A stretch of DNA of 64,000 bases from an uncultured Bilophila sp. (GCA_910585945.1 CAJUHZ010000006.1:53369-117368); one strand, 5' to 3'; positions 33,301 through 41,980 are shown, counted from the first letter of the stretch. Program-made: numbers and translations. The notes: a model not told the origin generated them from the sequence alone.

Positions 33301-34372
33301 CAATGGCGAGGAGCGAGCCGAACGTCAGCAGCAGGAAGAACCAGTACCAGGGCCGGCGCTCGTCATTTTCGATATATCCGCTGGAATACCAGACGACAAG
33401 ACAGCCGATGCCCGCGATGATGATCCCGAAAAAGCGGGCAAGCGGAGGCAGTGGCTCGAGCAGGGTGAGCGCCAGAGCGGCCAGCATCACCCCCGCGGCG
33501 TAGCGCGTCCGCCAGCGGGGCCGGACGATGCGCGGGCAGAGCGCCGGAAACGATCCGAAGTACAGCGCCAGAGCGCCCCATGCCCACGGACCTTCCAGCA
33601 CAATGAGTTCCGCCGGCGGCACGCCCGCAACCCAGGCCGCCAGTTTTTGGCACAGATGCCGCCCCACCCCGAGCAGAACCAGCAGAGCGAGCAGCGTGTA
33701 GAGCGTCAGGGCGGAAGGGCAGGTGGCCCAGCGCCTGACGGCCAGCGGGCACCATGTTCCCCCCGGAATGCTCGCCGGATCAAAACGATCGGACGCCGCC
33801 GGGCGGTGCGGGAAAAACGCCTCCTCCGCTTCGTCCGGCCTGGTGAAGCAGACGTGCAGCACCACTTCGGCGGACAGCCAGAGCAGAAGGGTGTAGATGG
33901 AGGCCATGAGCAGGGCCAGCAGCGGCCCGCCGAGCGGGGAATCCACGCTGTGCGCGGCCATGGCGTGCAGCACCAGATGCTGCCCTTCCGGCGAGAGCGC
34001 CGGCGAGATGCCGAGCGACGCCTCAAGCGCGAAGGCCAGCAGGATCGCGCCCACCGGGTTGCGCCGCACCGCGCCGCGGATATCGTCAATGGTGCAGGTC
34101 CACGGTTCGGCCACAAGGCCGGCCAGTCCCATCCAGGCGGCTATGCGGGCCGCGCCGTGATACACGAGAATGAGCAGGCTCCCCACATCGCCGGAGGGTC
34201 CAAGCCCGAAGCCCATGAGCGCCAGCCCGAAGTCGATGAGTCCGCCCCACGCGATGAGCCGGCCGGGGCGGCCCCGGTTCTCCCAAATCCTGAAAGCGCC
34301 GTACAGCATCGCCATCAGGCCGATCGCAAGCATGATCGTTTCCAGCGGCGATGTGAACATCGTACTGTTCAT
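30386..34372 (-). CDS. cooM: Giant hydrogenase antiporter subunit CooM
   Basis: CooM is the large ion-translocating subunit of Coo hydrogenase. The 1328-residue protein is a fusion of an N-terminal helical region (1-280), a first Mrp/NuoL-type antiporter domain (about 290-690, with KAGLAPLHGWLPDAHPAAPS and conserved Lys), and a second (about 760-1160, with DLFGFFMFWEIMSSWTLYF), plus a C-terminal tail. Length and position at the head of cooMKLXUH match R. rubrum and D. vulgaris CooM. GGGAGG precedes the ATG. The gene's high coding capacity on the opposite strand is only a composition effect. Confidence 0.92.
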   Translation of the reverse strand: MNSTMFTSPLETIMLAIGLMAMLYGAFRIWENRGRPGRLIAWGGLIDFGLALMGFGLGPSGDVGSLLILVYHGAARIAAWMGLAGLVAEPWTCTIDDIRGAVRRNPVGAILLAFALEASLGISPALSPEGQHLVLHAMAAHSVDSPLGGPLLALLMASIYTLLLWLSAEVVLHVCFTRPDEAEEAFFPHRPAASDRFDPASIPGGTWCPLAVRRWATCPSALTLYTLLALLVLLGVGRHLCQKLAAWVAGVPPAELIVLEGPWAWGALALYFGSFPALCPRIVRPRWRTRYAAGVMLAALALTLLEPLPPLARFFGIIIAGIGCLVVWYSSGYIENDERRPWYWFFLLLTFGSLLAIVTTTNIGTFTNLWEIMTWASFALVAWERTAQARKAALKYVALCGGAAYLMVVGLFMLGGEASFYGDILAGAGSRPAEVLRFALVFILLGFMAKAGLAPLHGWLPDAHPAAPSSVSAPLSGVLTKMGVFGIVLTYALLVGLPELRALGTIGGLTVPGLLVTLTGLSTMCIGELAALRQTDLKRMLAYSTMGQVGEIVTVLGIGTWLSLTGALAHTLNHAVMKDLLFLGAGALIFRAGSRELADLAGLGRRMPWTTVCMSIGIIAIMGLPPFNGFISKYLMIAACMDAGQPLIAAALIVASLVGAVYYMRILRTLLLDPEPAGRPPVTEAPLSMRAPLAVLAGLCVLFGIAPQSGLSLVTPVADALAAAGAPAGEWGTGELPELAVSWPCYVILPMIGAILPVIFRNDPRRAGRIAAGVLAASALLVILFGRQLDTLSFWMTLLVPGLGALNMVYAVGYMEHSRDQWRFHAFFLLMCGGLAGAAASTDLFGFFMFWEIMSSWTLYFVIAHEGSPEALREGFKYFMFNVAGAGCLFLGIGIIAGCTGTSRFELVRPMLAALPTEIGTAAFALLAFGFLMKAAQLALRIDWQMHPDLAPTPVSGYISSVLLKIAVFGLVKLFLVFGGASLILPGEADPFHQEAIMRAAAWIGAFTLLYSAVQAMLQVRLKLVFIWSTVSQIGYMVLGVATGSALGMAGGLLHLANHVFFKDLLFLMVGAVMFRTHRDSIHDLGGIGRKMPLTMFCFFVGALAVIGVPPASGFTSKWIIYQALMQEGQPLLALISLIGSVITLAYMARFLHIVFLGQPAGDLDVREAPAVMLAPMLVLVFLVLLSGVFPGIFLRPIVSGLEEYGLPHLAVGWSGISAGAGAWNAPLATLLMLVAFGGVWLALRRALAGVRVRTAPPHACGHDAAVATPMPPDSVYGVLVRTLTANRPQGRDCVLRELARGLREWTRGNGTRRRADQTAGREEGPSC

Positions 34373-34695
34373 GCGTTCCTCCCGGACGATCCGGAGCGTT
34401 TCAAAGCTTTATGGGAGATCGGGCGAAGCGGGCCGAGGGACGTATGCTGTTTCGGCCCGAATGCCGCCGGATTTCGGCGCACTGTGCCACAAGGAGCAGA
34501 CTGGGGCAAGGGGGAGACTGGGCGATCAAACAAAACCGCCGTCCACGCATCATCACTTCCCTTTCGGCGTGCCGTGCTTTAGGATCGATTCTCACGAACC
34601 GTCTGCCGCACGGTCGCCTTTCTCAGCCGGCGGCCGCGCGGGGCAAGTTCGCCCTTCGGCCGTTTCCATATCCGAATCCGAACAAGGATCGTCTC
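34373..34695. promoter_or_regulatory. Divergent promoter region of cooM and DHH gene
   Basis: The 323-bp gap must hold promoters for the Coo operon and the plus-strand DHH gene. No CooA-type (TGTCA-N6-CGACA) site and no good sigma-54 or sigma-70 match was found. Confidence 0.35.
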
Positions 34696-35706
34696 ATGCC
34701 CGGTTCCCGCACGCTCAGCGTCCGTCTTGCCCAGTTGCTGGAGCTTTTCAACCGCAACGAAGACTGGCTGATCATGGTGAATGCCGACCCCGACGCCATG
34801 GCCTCGGCCCTGGCGCTCAAGCGCATTCTGGCCCGGAGGGCGGGGAAGGTGCGCATGGCGCGCATCAACGAGATCACCCGTCCGGACAATCTGGCCATGT
34901 CGCGCTACCTCCGTATTCCGCTCATCGCGTGGAGCGACACCTTGCGTCCCTTTTTTCAGCGGTTCGCGCTGGTGGATTCCCAGCCGCACCACAACCCCGC
35001 GTTTGCGGCCGTGCCATTCAGCGTTGTGGTGGATCACCACCCGCTGGTTCCGGAACATCCGGTGCAGGCCGCGTATGTGGATATTCGCCCGCAATACGGG
35101 GCCGCCAGCGCCATTTTTGCCGAGTACCTCCGCGCCCTGCGCATCCGCCCGGGCACGCGGCTGGCCACGGCCCTTCTCTACGGCATTCGCACCGATACGG
35201 GCAGTTTCACCCGCAAGGTGGCGGATGCGGACATTCGCGCGTACCAGTGGCTTGCCGGGCACGCGGACACGGCACTCCTCAACCGCATCACTCGCAGCGA
35301 ATACCTGCCCGAATGGCTCAAGTATTTCACGCGCGCGTTCACTTCGCTGCACGACAGCGTGAAGGGCGGGGCCTACGCCTTTCTCGGAGAGGTGGAAAAC
35401 CCCGACATTCTGGTGGTTGTGGCGGATTTCTTCACGCGGGTGCACGGTCTGCGCTGGATCGCCATTTGCGGCGTGTACGGGGAAACGGTGGTGGTCATTT
35501 TCCGGGGGGATGGCGTATCGCTCGATCTCGGGGCGTTCGCGGCCGAGCGCTTCGGCTCCTTCGGTTCCGCGGGAGGGCATCGGGGCGTGGCCCGGGCCGA
35601 ATTTCCTCTGGAAGCGGCGGAGGGGCGCAACGTCGAAGTGTTCGTGTTCCGCAAACTGGCGGAAAAAAGCAAAAAGAGCAGGCGAAAGACCGAAGAGAGC
35701 GCCTGA
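34696..35706 (+). CDS. DHH-family phosphoesterase (NrnA-like)
   Basis: The 336-residue product belongs to the DHH/DHHA1 family that hydrolyses oligoribonucleotides, pAp or cyclic dinucleotide products. Metal-binding blocks are visible: NADPDAMAS (29-37), ALVDSQP (91-97), VVDHHP (111-116) and a later GIRTDTGSF. The C-terminal DHHA1 region shows the RFGSFGSAGGHRGVARAEF glycine-rich substrate loop. AAGGA precedes the ATG at 34696; a longer in-frame start lacks support. Confidence 0.88.
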   Translation: MPGSRTLSVRLAQLLELFNRNEDWLIMVNADPDAMASALALKRILARRAGKVRMARINEITRPDNLAMSRYLRIPLIAWSDTLRPFFQRFALVDSQPHHNPAFAAVPFSVVVDHHPLVPEHPVQAAYVDIRPQYGAASAIFAEYLRALRIRPGTRLATALLYGIRTDTGSFTRKVADADIRAYQWLAGHADTALLNRITRSEYLPEWLKYFTRAFTSLHDSVKGGAYAFLGEVENPDILVVVADFFTRVHGLRWIAICGVYGETVVVIFRGDGVSLDLGAFAAERFGSFGSAGGHRGVARAEFPLEAAEGRNVEVFVFRKLAEKSKKSRRKTEESA

Positions 35707-35707
35707 A

Positions 35708-35977
35708 ATGTGGCACGTCTATTTGCTGGAATGCGCCGACGGCACGTTTTATTGCGGCGTTGCCCTCGATCCTCTCAAACGTCTGGCCGAGCACAACGGC
35801 GAGCGTCCCGGCGGAGCGCGCTACACGCGCAGCCGTCGGCCCTGTCGCCTTGTCACAAGTGTGGAACAGCCGGACAGATCGGCCGCCTGCCGTCTGGAAG
35901 CGCGCGTCAAGGCTCGCCCCAGGCGGGCGAAGCTGGCATGTCTGCTGGAAGCGGAGAATATGCGAACGGAAGATTGA
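35708..35977 (+). CDS. GIY-YIG domain protein (YhbQ-like)
   Basis: The 89-residue product is a single GIY-YIG nuclease fold: MWHVYLLECADGTFYCGVA, then RLAEHN and an Arg-rich C-terminal part. Members are small and of poorly known role in DNA repair or recombination. The ATG follows the DHH stop by 1 nt with GAGAG in the overlap, so the genes are coupled. Confidence 0.8.
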   Translation: MWHVYLLECADGTFYCGVALDPLKRLAEHNGERPGGARYTRSRRPCRLVTSVEQPDRSAACRLEARVKARPRRAKLACLLEAENMRTED

Positions 35978-36114
35978 CGGGCATGGGGGGGGGCGCTGGC
36001 CCCACCCCGCCGGGGCACGCTTCCCGCGCAAGCCCCGGATCCACTCGGATGCTTTCGGGCGTCCCGGCCCCGGCAGTTGCCGGCCGGCGCTGTGCGCCTG
36101 CCGGCTATCGGGGT

Positions 36115-36163
36115 GCGGGGGAATGATTCCCCTGCCGAGGGAATCGGGGGCGGGCCGCCCCCG
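36115..36163 (+). repeat. Palindromic GGGGAATNATTCCCC repeat, copy c
   Basis: GGGGGAATGATTCCCCTGCCG is followed by CGGGGGCGGGCCGCCCCCG, between two convergent genes. The second hairpin could also terminate dctP transcription. Confidence 0.65.
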
Positions 36164-36197
36164 GATTTCAAACTCGCTGCGTTCGCGCCAGAAACGC

Positions 36198-37277
36198 CTA
36201 TTGCGCTTCCTCCGGGTTCCACAGAGGCAGGTCGCAGGCCTTCAGATAGGCGTTGATGCTTTCCCGGCCGCCCATGCTTTCCGCCACGCGGGGCCACACC
36301 TTTTCGCGCGCGACCTTGCGCCAGGGGCCTTCGTCGTGCAGCGTGGTGATCTTCACGCCTTCCTTGTACAGTTCCTGCTTGGCCTCTTCGCTGCATTCCT
36401 TCTGGTACTGGAAGGACTGTTCCTGCGCGTGCCGGCCGGCATCCACCAGAATTTTCTGCACTTCGGGGCTGAGCGATTTGAATATCCGCTCGCTGATGAC
36501 CAGGGGTTGCAGGTTGTACAGGTAGTGGATTTCGGTGATGTACTTCTGGCCCGCGTCCTTGAACTTCATCGCCCGGAAGCCGCTGTAGTCGTAGCACTGG
36601 CCGTCCACCAGATCGTGCTTCAGGGCATTGTAGGTCATGTTCCAGGCGATGGTGGAGGGCAAGCCGCCGAAGGCGCGGTATGTTTCAATCATGACGATGC
36701 TTTGCGGTACGCGGAAGCGCAGACCGCGCATGTCTTCCAGTGAAGTGATCGGGTGCTTGGAATTGGAAATGTAGCGGAAGCCGCAATACGTCCAGGCGAG
36801 AATCCGCAAACCGGCCTTTTCGGCATAGGAATTGAGCAGTTCCGCCGGCTTGCCGGTAGTGCCGCGCACCACGTCGTCAAGCGTGAAGAAAAGATAGGGA
36901 AGCGTGAGCACCCCGAGCGGCTTGACCATGGGGACAAGGTTGCCGATGCCGCCAAGAGCCATGTCAAGTTTGCCCGTCTGCACGCGATGGAACTGGAAGG
37001 CCTCGTCTTCGCCCAGACCCCCGCCGTAGGCGAGTTTCACCTGGACAGTGTTGTTGCTGGCTTTTTCGACAAATTTTTTGAAATCGTTCCCCAGAACGCC
37101 CATTTCGGAACTTTCCGGGTCGCCAAGGATCATGTCCAGGACGAGCGGGGCCTTTTCAGTGGGAGTTGCCGCCGGGGCCGCTTCCTGCGGCACGGCCGGA
37201 GCGGAATCCGCGGCCCGGGCGGAGGGAGCCAGGAGCAGCAGGCCAAGCGTCAGCGAAAGAACTGTTTTGCGAAGCAT
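36198..37277 (-). CDS. dctP: TRAP transporter substrate-binding protein, second copy
   Basis: The 359-residue periplasmic binding protein (DctP family) has a signal peptide (LLLLAPSARA), a Pro/Ala-rich linker (residues 25-45) and the DctP core with PYLFFTLDDV, KHPITSLEDMRGLRFRVPQS and DLVDGQCYDYSGF. It resembles the other dctP (39390-40394) along its length, but has a longer N-terminus. The ATG at 37277 has AGAGGT upstream. It lies 116 nt after dctM, behind a strong stem-loop. The likely ligand is taurine or isethionate by context. Confidence 0.9.
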   Translation of the reverse strand: MLRKTVLSLTLGLLLLAPSARAADSAPAVPQEAAPAATPTEKAPLVLDMILGDPESSEMGVLGNDFKKFVEKASNNTVQVKLAYGGGLGEDEAFQFHRVQTGKLDMALGGIGNLVPMVKPLGVLTLPYLFFTLDDVVRGTTGKPAELLNSYAEKAGLRILAWTYCGFRYISNSKHPITSLEDMRGLRFRVPQSIVMIETYRAFGGLPSTIAWNMTYNALKHDLVDGQCYDYSGFRAMKFKDAGQKYITEIHYLYNLQPLVISERIFKSLSPEVQKILVDAGRHAQEQSFQYQKECSEEAKQELYKEGVKITTLHDEGPWRKVAREKVWPRVAESMGGRESINAYLKACDLPLWNPEEAQ

Positions 37278-37308
37278 GTCTACCTCTTTGCTGTGTGTAT
37301 GAACGGGG

Positions 37309-37338
37309 CTGGCGCATCCTTGCTTCAAGATGCGCCAG
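37309..37338 (-). other. Stem-loop before the distal dctP
   Basis: CTGGCGCATC and GATGCGCCAG flank a 10-nt loop (perfect 10-bp stem), with no U-run. It may protect or process mRNA so the binding protein is made in excess of the permease. Confidence 0.5.
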
Positions 37339-37393
37339 TCCCGCACGAAACGGCGGGCGGGGCGTTTTGCTCCGCCGGGCGCGGGTTGTACGG

Positions 37394-38704
37394 TTAGGGC
37401 GCGGCCGTATCCATCATGTTCGGCAGGAACATGACAAGGCCGGGGAACAGCACCAGGAGCACGATGGCCGCGATATTGGCCGCCACCATGGGCAGGGCCT
37501 TGAGCGAAATGCGCTCCAGGGACTGGTTGGAGATCCCCGAGGCGATGAACATGTTCTCTCCGAGCGGCGGCGTGGAGAAGCCGATGCCGCAGCAGCAGAT
37601 CAGGATAAGCCCGAAGTGGATCGGGTCAACCCCGTATGCCGTCATGATGGGCAGGAGCACCGGCGTCACCAGCATGATGATGGCCAGCGTTTCCATGAAC
37701 ATCCCGAGGAAGAGCAGCAGGATGATGACGAAGAACCACACGAGGTACACGTTGTCCGTGAAGCTCAGGATCCAGTTGGCGATTTCCACCGGGATGCGGT
37801 AGGACGTGAGCAGATAGCCGAAGGCCGTCGCTGTGAACACCAGGACAAGCACGCGCCCCGTCAGCCATGAAGTCGTGTTGAGCGACGCCATGAAGCTTTT
37901 GAACTTCAGTTCCCTGTGGATGAACACGCCCACGATGATCGTGTAGAAAATGGCCACAATGGCCGCTTCCGTCGGAGTGAACAGCCCGGCGTAGATCCCG
38001 CCGAGAATGATGAGCGGCGCGAGAATGGACCAGAAGCCGTCCTTGAGCACATGCAGCAGCTGGCGCAGGGACCATTCCAGGCCGCCCGACCCGACATTGC
38101 GGCACTTGAAGAAATGCACCACGCACAGGGACGTCGCGATGATGAATCCGGGGATGAAACCGGCCATGAACATCTTGGAGATGCTCACCTGCCCGGTGAC
38201 GCCGTAAATGACCATCGGGATGCTCGGCGGAATGATGATGCCGATGCCGCCGGATGTGGCCGTGGCGGCGGCCGCATAGGCCGTGTCATACCCGCGTTTG
38301 GTCATGGCCGGGATCATGAGCATCCCGACAGCCGCCGTGGTGGCCGGGCCGGAACCGGAAATGGCCCCGAAGAACACGCACGACAGCACCGTGGAAATGG
38401 CGAGTCCGCCCGGAATGGGGCCGACGACGCTTTCCGCCACGGCCACAAGCCGCCGCGAGATGCCGGCCGCCTCCATGAGCGCCCCGGCCAGCACAAAGGC
38501 CGGCAGGGCCATGAGCGGGAAGGCCGTCAGCGAGGCGAAGGCGCGTTCGATCATCAGGCTGAGGTCGATGTCCAGGATGATGAAACAGGCCATGGTGCCC
38601 ACGCCGAGGGCCACCATGATCGGGCTGCCGATCAGGAGCAGCGCGAAGAAGATAAGGAACAGCATCCCGCCTATGGCAAGAGGGGACATGGCTGCGGCTT
38701 CCAT
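37394..38704 (-). CDS. dctM: TRAP transporter large permease DctM
   Basis: DctM is the ion-coupled permease of TRAP importers. The 436-residue product has about 12 membrane helices with family motifs such as GISGSGPATTAAVGMLMIPAM and GLFTPTEAA. It overlaps the dctQ stop (TGATGG); the ATG at 38704 or the ATG five codons later could be used. Partners are the flanking binding proteins. Confidence 0.93.
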   Translation of the reverse strand: MEAAAMSPLAIGGMLFLIFFALLLIGSPIMVALGVGTMACFIILDIDLSLMIERAFASLTAFPLMALPAFVLAGALMEAAGISRRLVAVAESVVGPIPGGLAISTVLSCVFFGAISGSGPATTAAVGMLMIPAMTKRGYDTAYAAAATATSGGIGIIIPPSIPMVIYGVTGQVSISKMFMAGFIPGFIIATSLCVVHFFKCRNVGSGGLEWSLRQLLHVLKDGFWSILAPLIILGGIYAGLFTPTEAAIVAIFYTIIVGVFIHRELKFKSFMASLNTTSWLTGRVLVLVFTATAFGYLLTSYRIPVEIANWILSFTDNVYLVWFFVIILLLFLGMFMETLAIIMLVTPVLLPIMTAYGVDPIHFGLILICCCGIGFSTPPLGENMFIASGISNQSLERISLKALPMVAANIAAIVLLVLFPGLVMFLPNMMDTAAP

Positions 38705-39261
38705 CAGGCAACGCCTCCTTGCTTTTCGCCCCCGTCAAGGAGAGCGCCCTGGCTTTCTTTCATGGCTTCCTGGTCGGGGTCGGCAATTTCCTGCTTCAGC
38801 ACGAACTTGATGAAGTTCACCTGAATGATCCGGACTGCCATGAGCAGAAAACTGAGCGGGAAGACAAGGTAAACCATGCCCAGATCCCAGTCCAGCGCCG
38901 GGGTCGCGTAGGGAAATTCACGCAGATCCATCACCGCGAGGTAACCCTGCCAGGCCATGATCAGGCTGAAGGCAAGCCAGATCATGTCGCTTACGAACAA
39001 AAAGGCATTGGTCACCCGCTTTGGCGCCTTGGAAAACTGAAGCGTGACGCGGTTGAGCGCGCACAGGCGCGTGGCGTAGCACGCTCCAAACAAAATGAAC
39101 CAGATAAAGGCGAAGCGCGCGATTTCCTCGGTCCACGGCAGAGATCTGTCCACAAAGCGCAGGACAATCTGCATGAAGACGACAACGACGAAAAAGACGA
39201 GCAGGAACTGGCAAAGATAACTCTCGAAGTGATCGAGACAGGCAACAATAAATTTTTTCAC
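38704..39261 (-). CDS. dctQ: TRAP transporter small permease DctQ
   Basis: The 185-residue product has four membrane helices and the DctQ motifs (LPWTEEIARFAFIWFILFGA). The start is GTG at 39261, preceded by GGAGGAAGA; a longer ATG start at 39285 is not supported. It pairs with DctM to form the membrane unit. Confidence 0.88.
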   Translation of the reverse strand: MKKFIVACLDHFESYLCQFLLVFFVVVVFMQIVLRFVDRSLPWTEEIARFAFIWFILFGACYATRLCALNRVTLQFSKAPKRVTNAFLFVSDMIWLAFSLIMAWQGYLAVMDLREFPYATPALDWDLGMVYLVFPLSFLLMAVRIIQVNFIKFVLKQEIADPDQEAMKESQGALLDGGEKQGGVA

Positions 39262-39344
39262 GCTTCTTCCTCCGTGGGCCGCCACGGCGGCGCGGGCGGG
39301 CCTTGCATGTCGACACGGACGGCGGCGGGCGTTCCACCGCCTGC

Positions 39345-39375
39345 AAAAAGGCCGGGGACAAGGATGACCCCGGCC
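39345..39375 (-). terminator. Terminator/attenuator between dctP and dctQ
   Basis: On the minus strand GGCCGGGG-N14-CCCCGGCC is followed by TTTTTG, 14 nt after the dctP stop and before dctQ. It would reduce permease relative to binding protein. Confidence 0.8.
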
Positions 39376-39389
39376 GCTTTCAGGCGAAC

Positions 39390-40394
39390 TTAATTGTTCC
39401 AGGGTTCCTTGCCGCAGGCCTTCAGGTATTCGTTGATGGCTTCCTTGCCGCCCACGAATTCGGCCATTTCAGGCCACACCTTTTCCATGGCGGCCTTTTT
39501 CCACAACTCTTCGTCCTCAAGCTGGTCGACAACCAGACCGGCGGCGATGAGTTCCTTCTTGGCGGCGTCGGCGTTTTCCCTCTGGTACTTCAGCACTTCT
39601 TCCTGAGCGTACTTGCCAGCTTCCACCACGAGCTTCTGCATTTCGGGCTTCATCTTGCGGTACACGCGTTCGCTCATGACCAGAGGCTGCAACTGGTAGG
39701 TATAGTGCACTTCGGTCAGGTACTTCTGGTTGGCTTCGTTGAACTTCATGGCGCGGAAGCCGATGTAGCCGTAGCACTGGCCGTCCACCACGCCCTGCTG
39801 CAGGGCGGTGAAGGTTTCAGCCCAGGAGATGGGGGTCGGGCTGCCGCCGAAAGCCTTGTAGGAGGCGATGAGCACGGCGCTTTGCGGCACGCGGAATTTC
39901 AGCCCCTGGATATCGGCCATCTTTTTGATGGGGCGCTTGGAGTTGGAAATCCAGCGGAAGTCGGTGTACGTCCACGTCAGCACGCGGAAGCCGGCCTTGA
40001 TGGCGTAGCTGTTGAGCAGTTCCGCCGGCTTGCCGTTGGTGCCCGCCACAACCTGATCGAGATCGTCGAACAGGTAGGGCAGGGTCAGCAGGCCCAGGCG
40101 CTTTTCAAAGGGCACGAGGTTGGCAATGCCGCCCACGGCGAAGGGCAATGTGCCTTTCTGCACATTGCGGAAGGCTTCGCTTTCGTCGCCGAGCGCACCG
40201 GCGAAGAAGCAGTCGACTTTGACCGCGCCGTTCGTCTTCTCTTCAATGTACTTCTTGAAGGCGTTTGCGGCCACGCCCTGTTCGGAATCTTCCGGGTCGC
40301 CGACGGCTACCTTGAAGGTTTCCGCCGCGAGGGCGGACGTGCTGAAGATGAAGAGGAATGCGAACGTCAGCGCAAGCAGTTTCTTGAAAGCCAT
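39390..40394 (-). CDS. dctP: TRAP transporter substrate-binding protein, first copy
   Basis: The 334-residue periplasmic binding protein has a signal peptide (LTFAFLFIFSTSALAA) and the DctP core: PYLFDDLDQV, KRPIKKMADIQGLKFRVPQS and GVVDGQCYGYIGF. AAGGAGG precedes the ATG. It follows sarD by 319 bp and precedes dctQM, so uptake of taurine and/or isethionate is likely. It may use readthrough from the ald promoter or its own unseen promoter. Confidence 0.92.
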   Translation of the reverse strand: MAFKKLLALTFAFLFIFSTSALAAETFKVAVGDPEDSEQGVAANAFKKYIEEKTNGAVKVDCFFAGALGDESEAFRNVQKGTLPFAVGGIANLVPFEKRLGLLTLPYLFDDLDQVVAGTNGKPAELLNSYAIKAGFRVLTWTYTDFRWISNSKRPIKKMADIQGLKFRVPQSAVLIASYKAFGGSPTPISWAETFTALQQGVVDGQCYGYIGFRAMKFNEANQKYLTEVHYTYQLQPLVMSERVYRKMKPEMQKLVVEAGKYAQEEVLKYQRENADAAKKELIAAGLVVDQLEDEELWKKAAMEKVWPEMAEFVGGKEAINEYLKACGKEPWNN

Positions 40395-40713
40395 AGAACC
40401 CTCCTTAACTACAAGTTAACTCTACTATGGGTGCAGACTAACACATTTTGTCACAATCTGCCAAGAGGGCAGACAAGAAAATTGTGATTTTTTTCGAAGC
40501 AGCGTTCAGGGAGGCTCTTGGAGAAGGCAGGCGGAAAGAGAATTCCCGCCAGGAATGGAGCAGTCAGGCGCATGATACGGCCTGCCCGCTCCATGAAAGG
40601 GCGTGATGCATGGATGCGGATCCTGTCCCGCAATGGAGACGGCAACAACCTTGTCCGTCCCGGCGTTTTGTCGGGGAGTTCCGCTGCGGGGCGGAACTCC
40701 CAAGGCAGAAAAA
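40395..40713. other. 319-bp gap between sarD and dctP
   Basis: It contains a perfect 11-bp hairpin (GGGAGTTCCGC...GCGGAACTCCC, 40674-40701) just after the sarD stop, without a U-run on the minus strand, and AT-rich DNA before dctP. No gene and no clear promoter. Confidence 0.5.
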
Positions 40714-41877
40714 CTACCCTTCGTAATAGGTTTCCATCAGGGACAGAATTTCGGCCTTTCCGGCCTTGCGCGGGTTGTTGTCGATCAGGCGCTTGGCGTT
40801 GGCCGCGCGTTCGGCGCTGGCCGGCAGGTCTTCGCGCTTGATGCCGTAGGCCGCGAAGCCCGTCTTGATATCAAGATCGCGCAGCATGTCGATGAACGCG
40901 CCTTCGCAATCGGCCGCGCGATCAAGCACGCTCATGCAGGCGGAGCGATCCTCGCCGCGCAGGATATCCGCAACGATGGCGTATTTTTCCGGGTTGGCGA
41001 TGTGGTTGTAGGCGATGCCCACAGGGCCGACGAACGACATGGCGAGGCCGTGCGGGATGTGGTATTCCGTGGGCAGGGTGGTGCCGATGGCGTGGATGAT
41101 GCCGTTCTGCGTGTTGCCGAAGCCCATGCCGGCCAGGGCGGAGCCGTACAGCATGGCGTCGCGGGCGGCGGCGTTCCCGCCGTTGGCGTAGGCCTGGCGG
41201 ATATTGCCGGCCACGAGCTTCATGGCCTGGAGGTTCAGCGCGTCGGTCAGCGGGGTGGCGGCGATGCCGCAGAAGGATTCCATGGCGTGCACGAAGGCGT
41301 CGACGCCGGTCATGGCGGTCACTTTCGGCGGCAGGCCGAAGGTGAGTTCGGCGTCAAGGATGACGACGTCCGCGTACATGTATTCGGAAACCACGCCCTT
41401 CTTGCCGCCGTTCTTGGTGTCGGCCAGAACGGAAATGTTGGTCATTTCCGAGCCGGTGCCGGCGGTGGTCGGGATCAGGATGGAAGGCATGCAGGGGTTC
41501 GGAACCAGGTTCATGCCGAAGTACTTGTCGATGGGGCCTTCATTGGAAAGCAGCACCGAGGCGGCCTTGGTGGTGTCAAGGGCGGAGCCGCCGCCAAAGC
41601 CGATGATCACGTCGGCGCCGAACGCCTTGGCTTCGTCGGTGCAATGCTGGATGGAATCCATGCTGGGTTCGAGTTCGGCCTCGGCATACAGCTTCCATTC
41701 GATGCCGCCGGCGGTCAGCGCTTCTTCAAGCGGCTTCTGGACGCCGATTTTGGCCAGGCCGGGGTCGGTCACGATAAAGGCTTTGGAACCCTTCAGGTTT
41801 TTCACTTCCACGGGGGCCTGCCTGATGGAACCCAGCCCGTGCACGATTTTTTTGACGGCGTAATGCGTGAAAGACAT
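40714..41877 (-). CDS. sarD: Sulfoacetaldehyde reductase (isethionate dehydrogenase)
   Basis: SarD reduces sulfoacetaldehyde to isethionate with NADH, regenerating NAD+ from the Ald reaction. The 387-residue product is an iron-dependent (type III) alcohol dehydrogenase: GFGGGSALDTTKA for NAD binding, TTAGTGSEMTN, and metal ligands within GVDAFVHAMES and the HGLAMSF/NH region. Specificity rests on context: it lies between tpa and the TRAP genes, as in B. wadsworthia. AAGGATG precedes the ATG. Confidence 0.93.
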   Translation of the reverse strand: MSFTHYAVKKIVHGLGSIRQAPVEVKNLKGSKAFIVTDPGLAKIGVQKPLEEALTAGGIEWKLYAEAELEPSMDSIQHCTDEAKAFGADVIIGFGGGSALDTTKAASVLLSNEGPIDKYFGMNLVPNPCMPSILIPTTAGTGSEMTNISVLADTKNGGKKGVVSEYMYADVVILDAELTFGLPPKVTAMTGVDAFVHAMESFCGIAATPLTDALNLQAMKLVAGNIRQAYANGGNAAARDAMLYGSALAGMGFGNTQNGIIHAIGTTLPTEYHIPHGLAMSFVGPVGIAYNHIANPEKYAIVADILRGEDRSACMSVLDRAADCEGAFIDMLRDLDIKTGFAAYGIKREDLPASAERAANAKRLIDNNPRKAGKAEILSLMETYYEG

Positions 41878-41980
41878 GCTTGCATCCTTGCTTGACTAGA
41901 GCATTTTTTGATTCGGGACGGCGCGGGAGTGAAACACGAGGTCTCATGTCGGCGCCTTCCGCGCTTTCTGAACAGAAACG

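Noticed and set aside
34473..34494. TGGCAC reading towards cooM as a sigma-54 promoter
   Set aside because: The -24 half is perfect but no GC lies at the required 10-nt spacing, so the -12 element is missing.
34411..34695. N-terminal extension of the DHH protein from an ATG at 34411
   Set aside because: The extension resembles no DHH family sequence and the ATG at 34696 has AAGGA and the expected N-terminus.
40714..41877. Simple ethanol dehydrogenase for the acetaldehyde branch
   Set aside because: Position with tpa and ald outside the BMC operon favours sulfoacetaldehyde reductase, although sequence alone cannot exclude other aldehydes.
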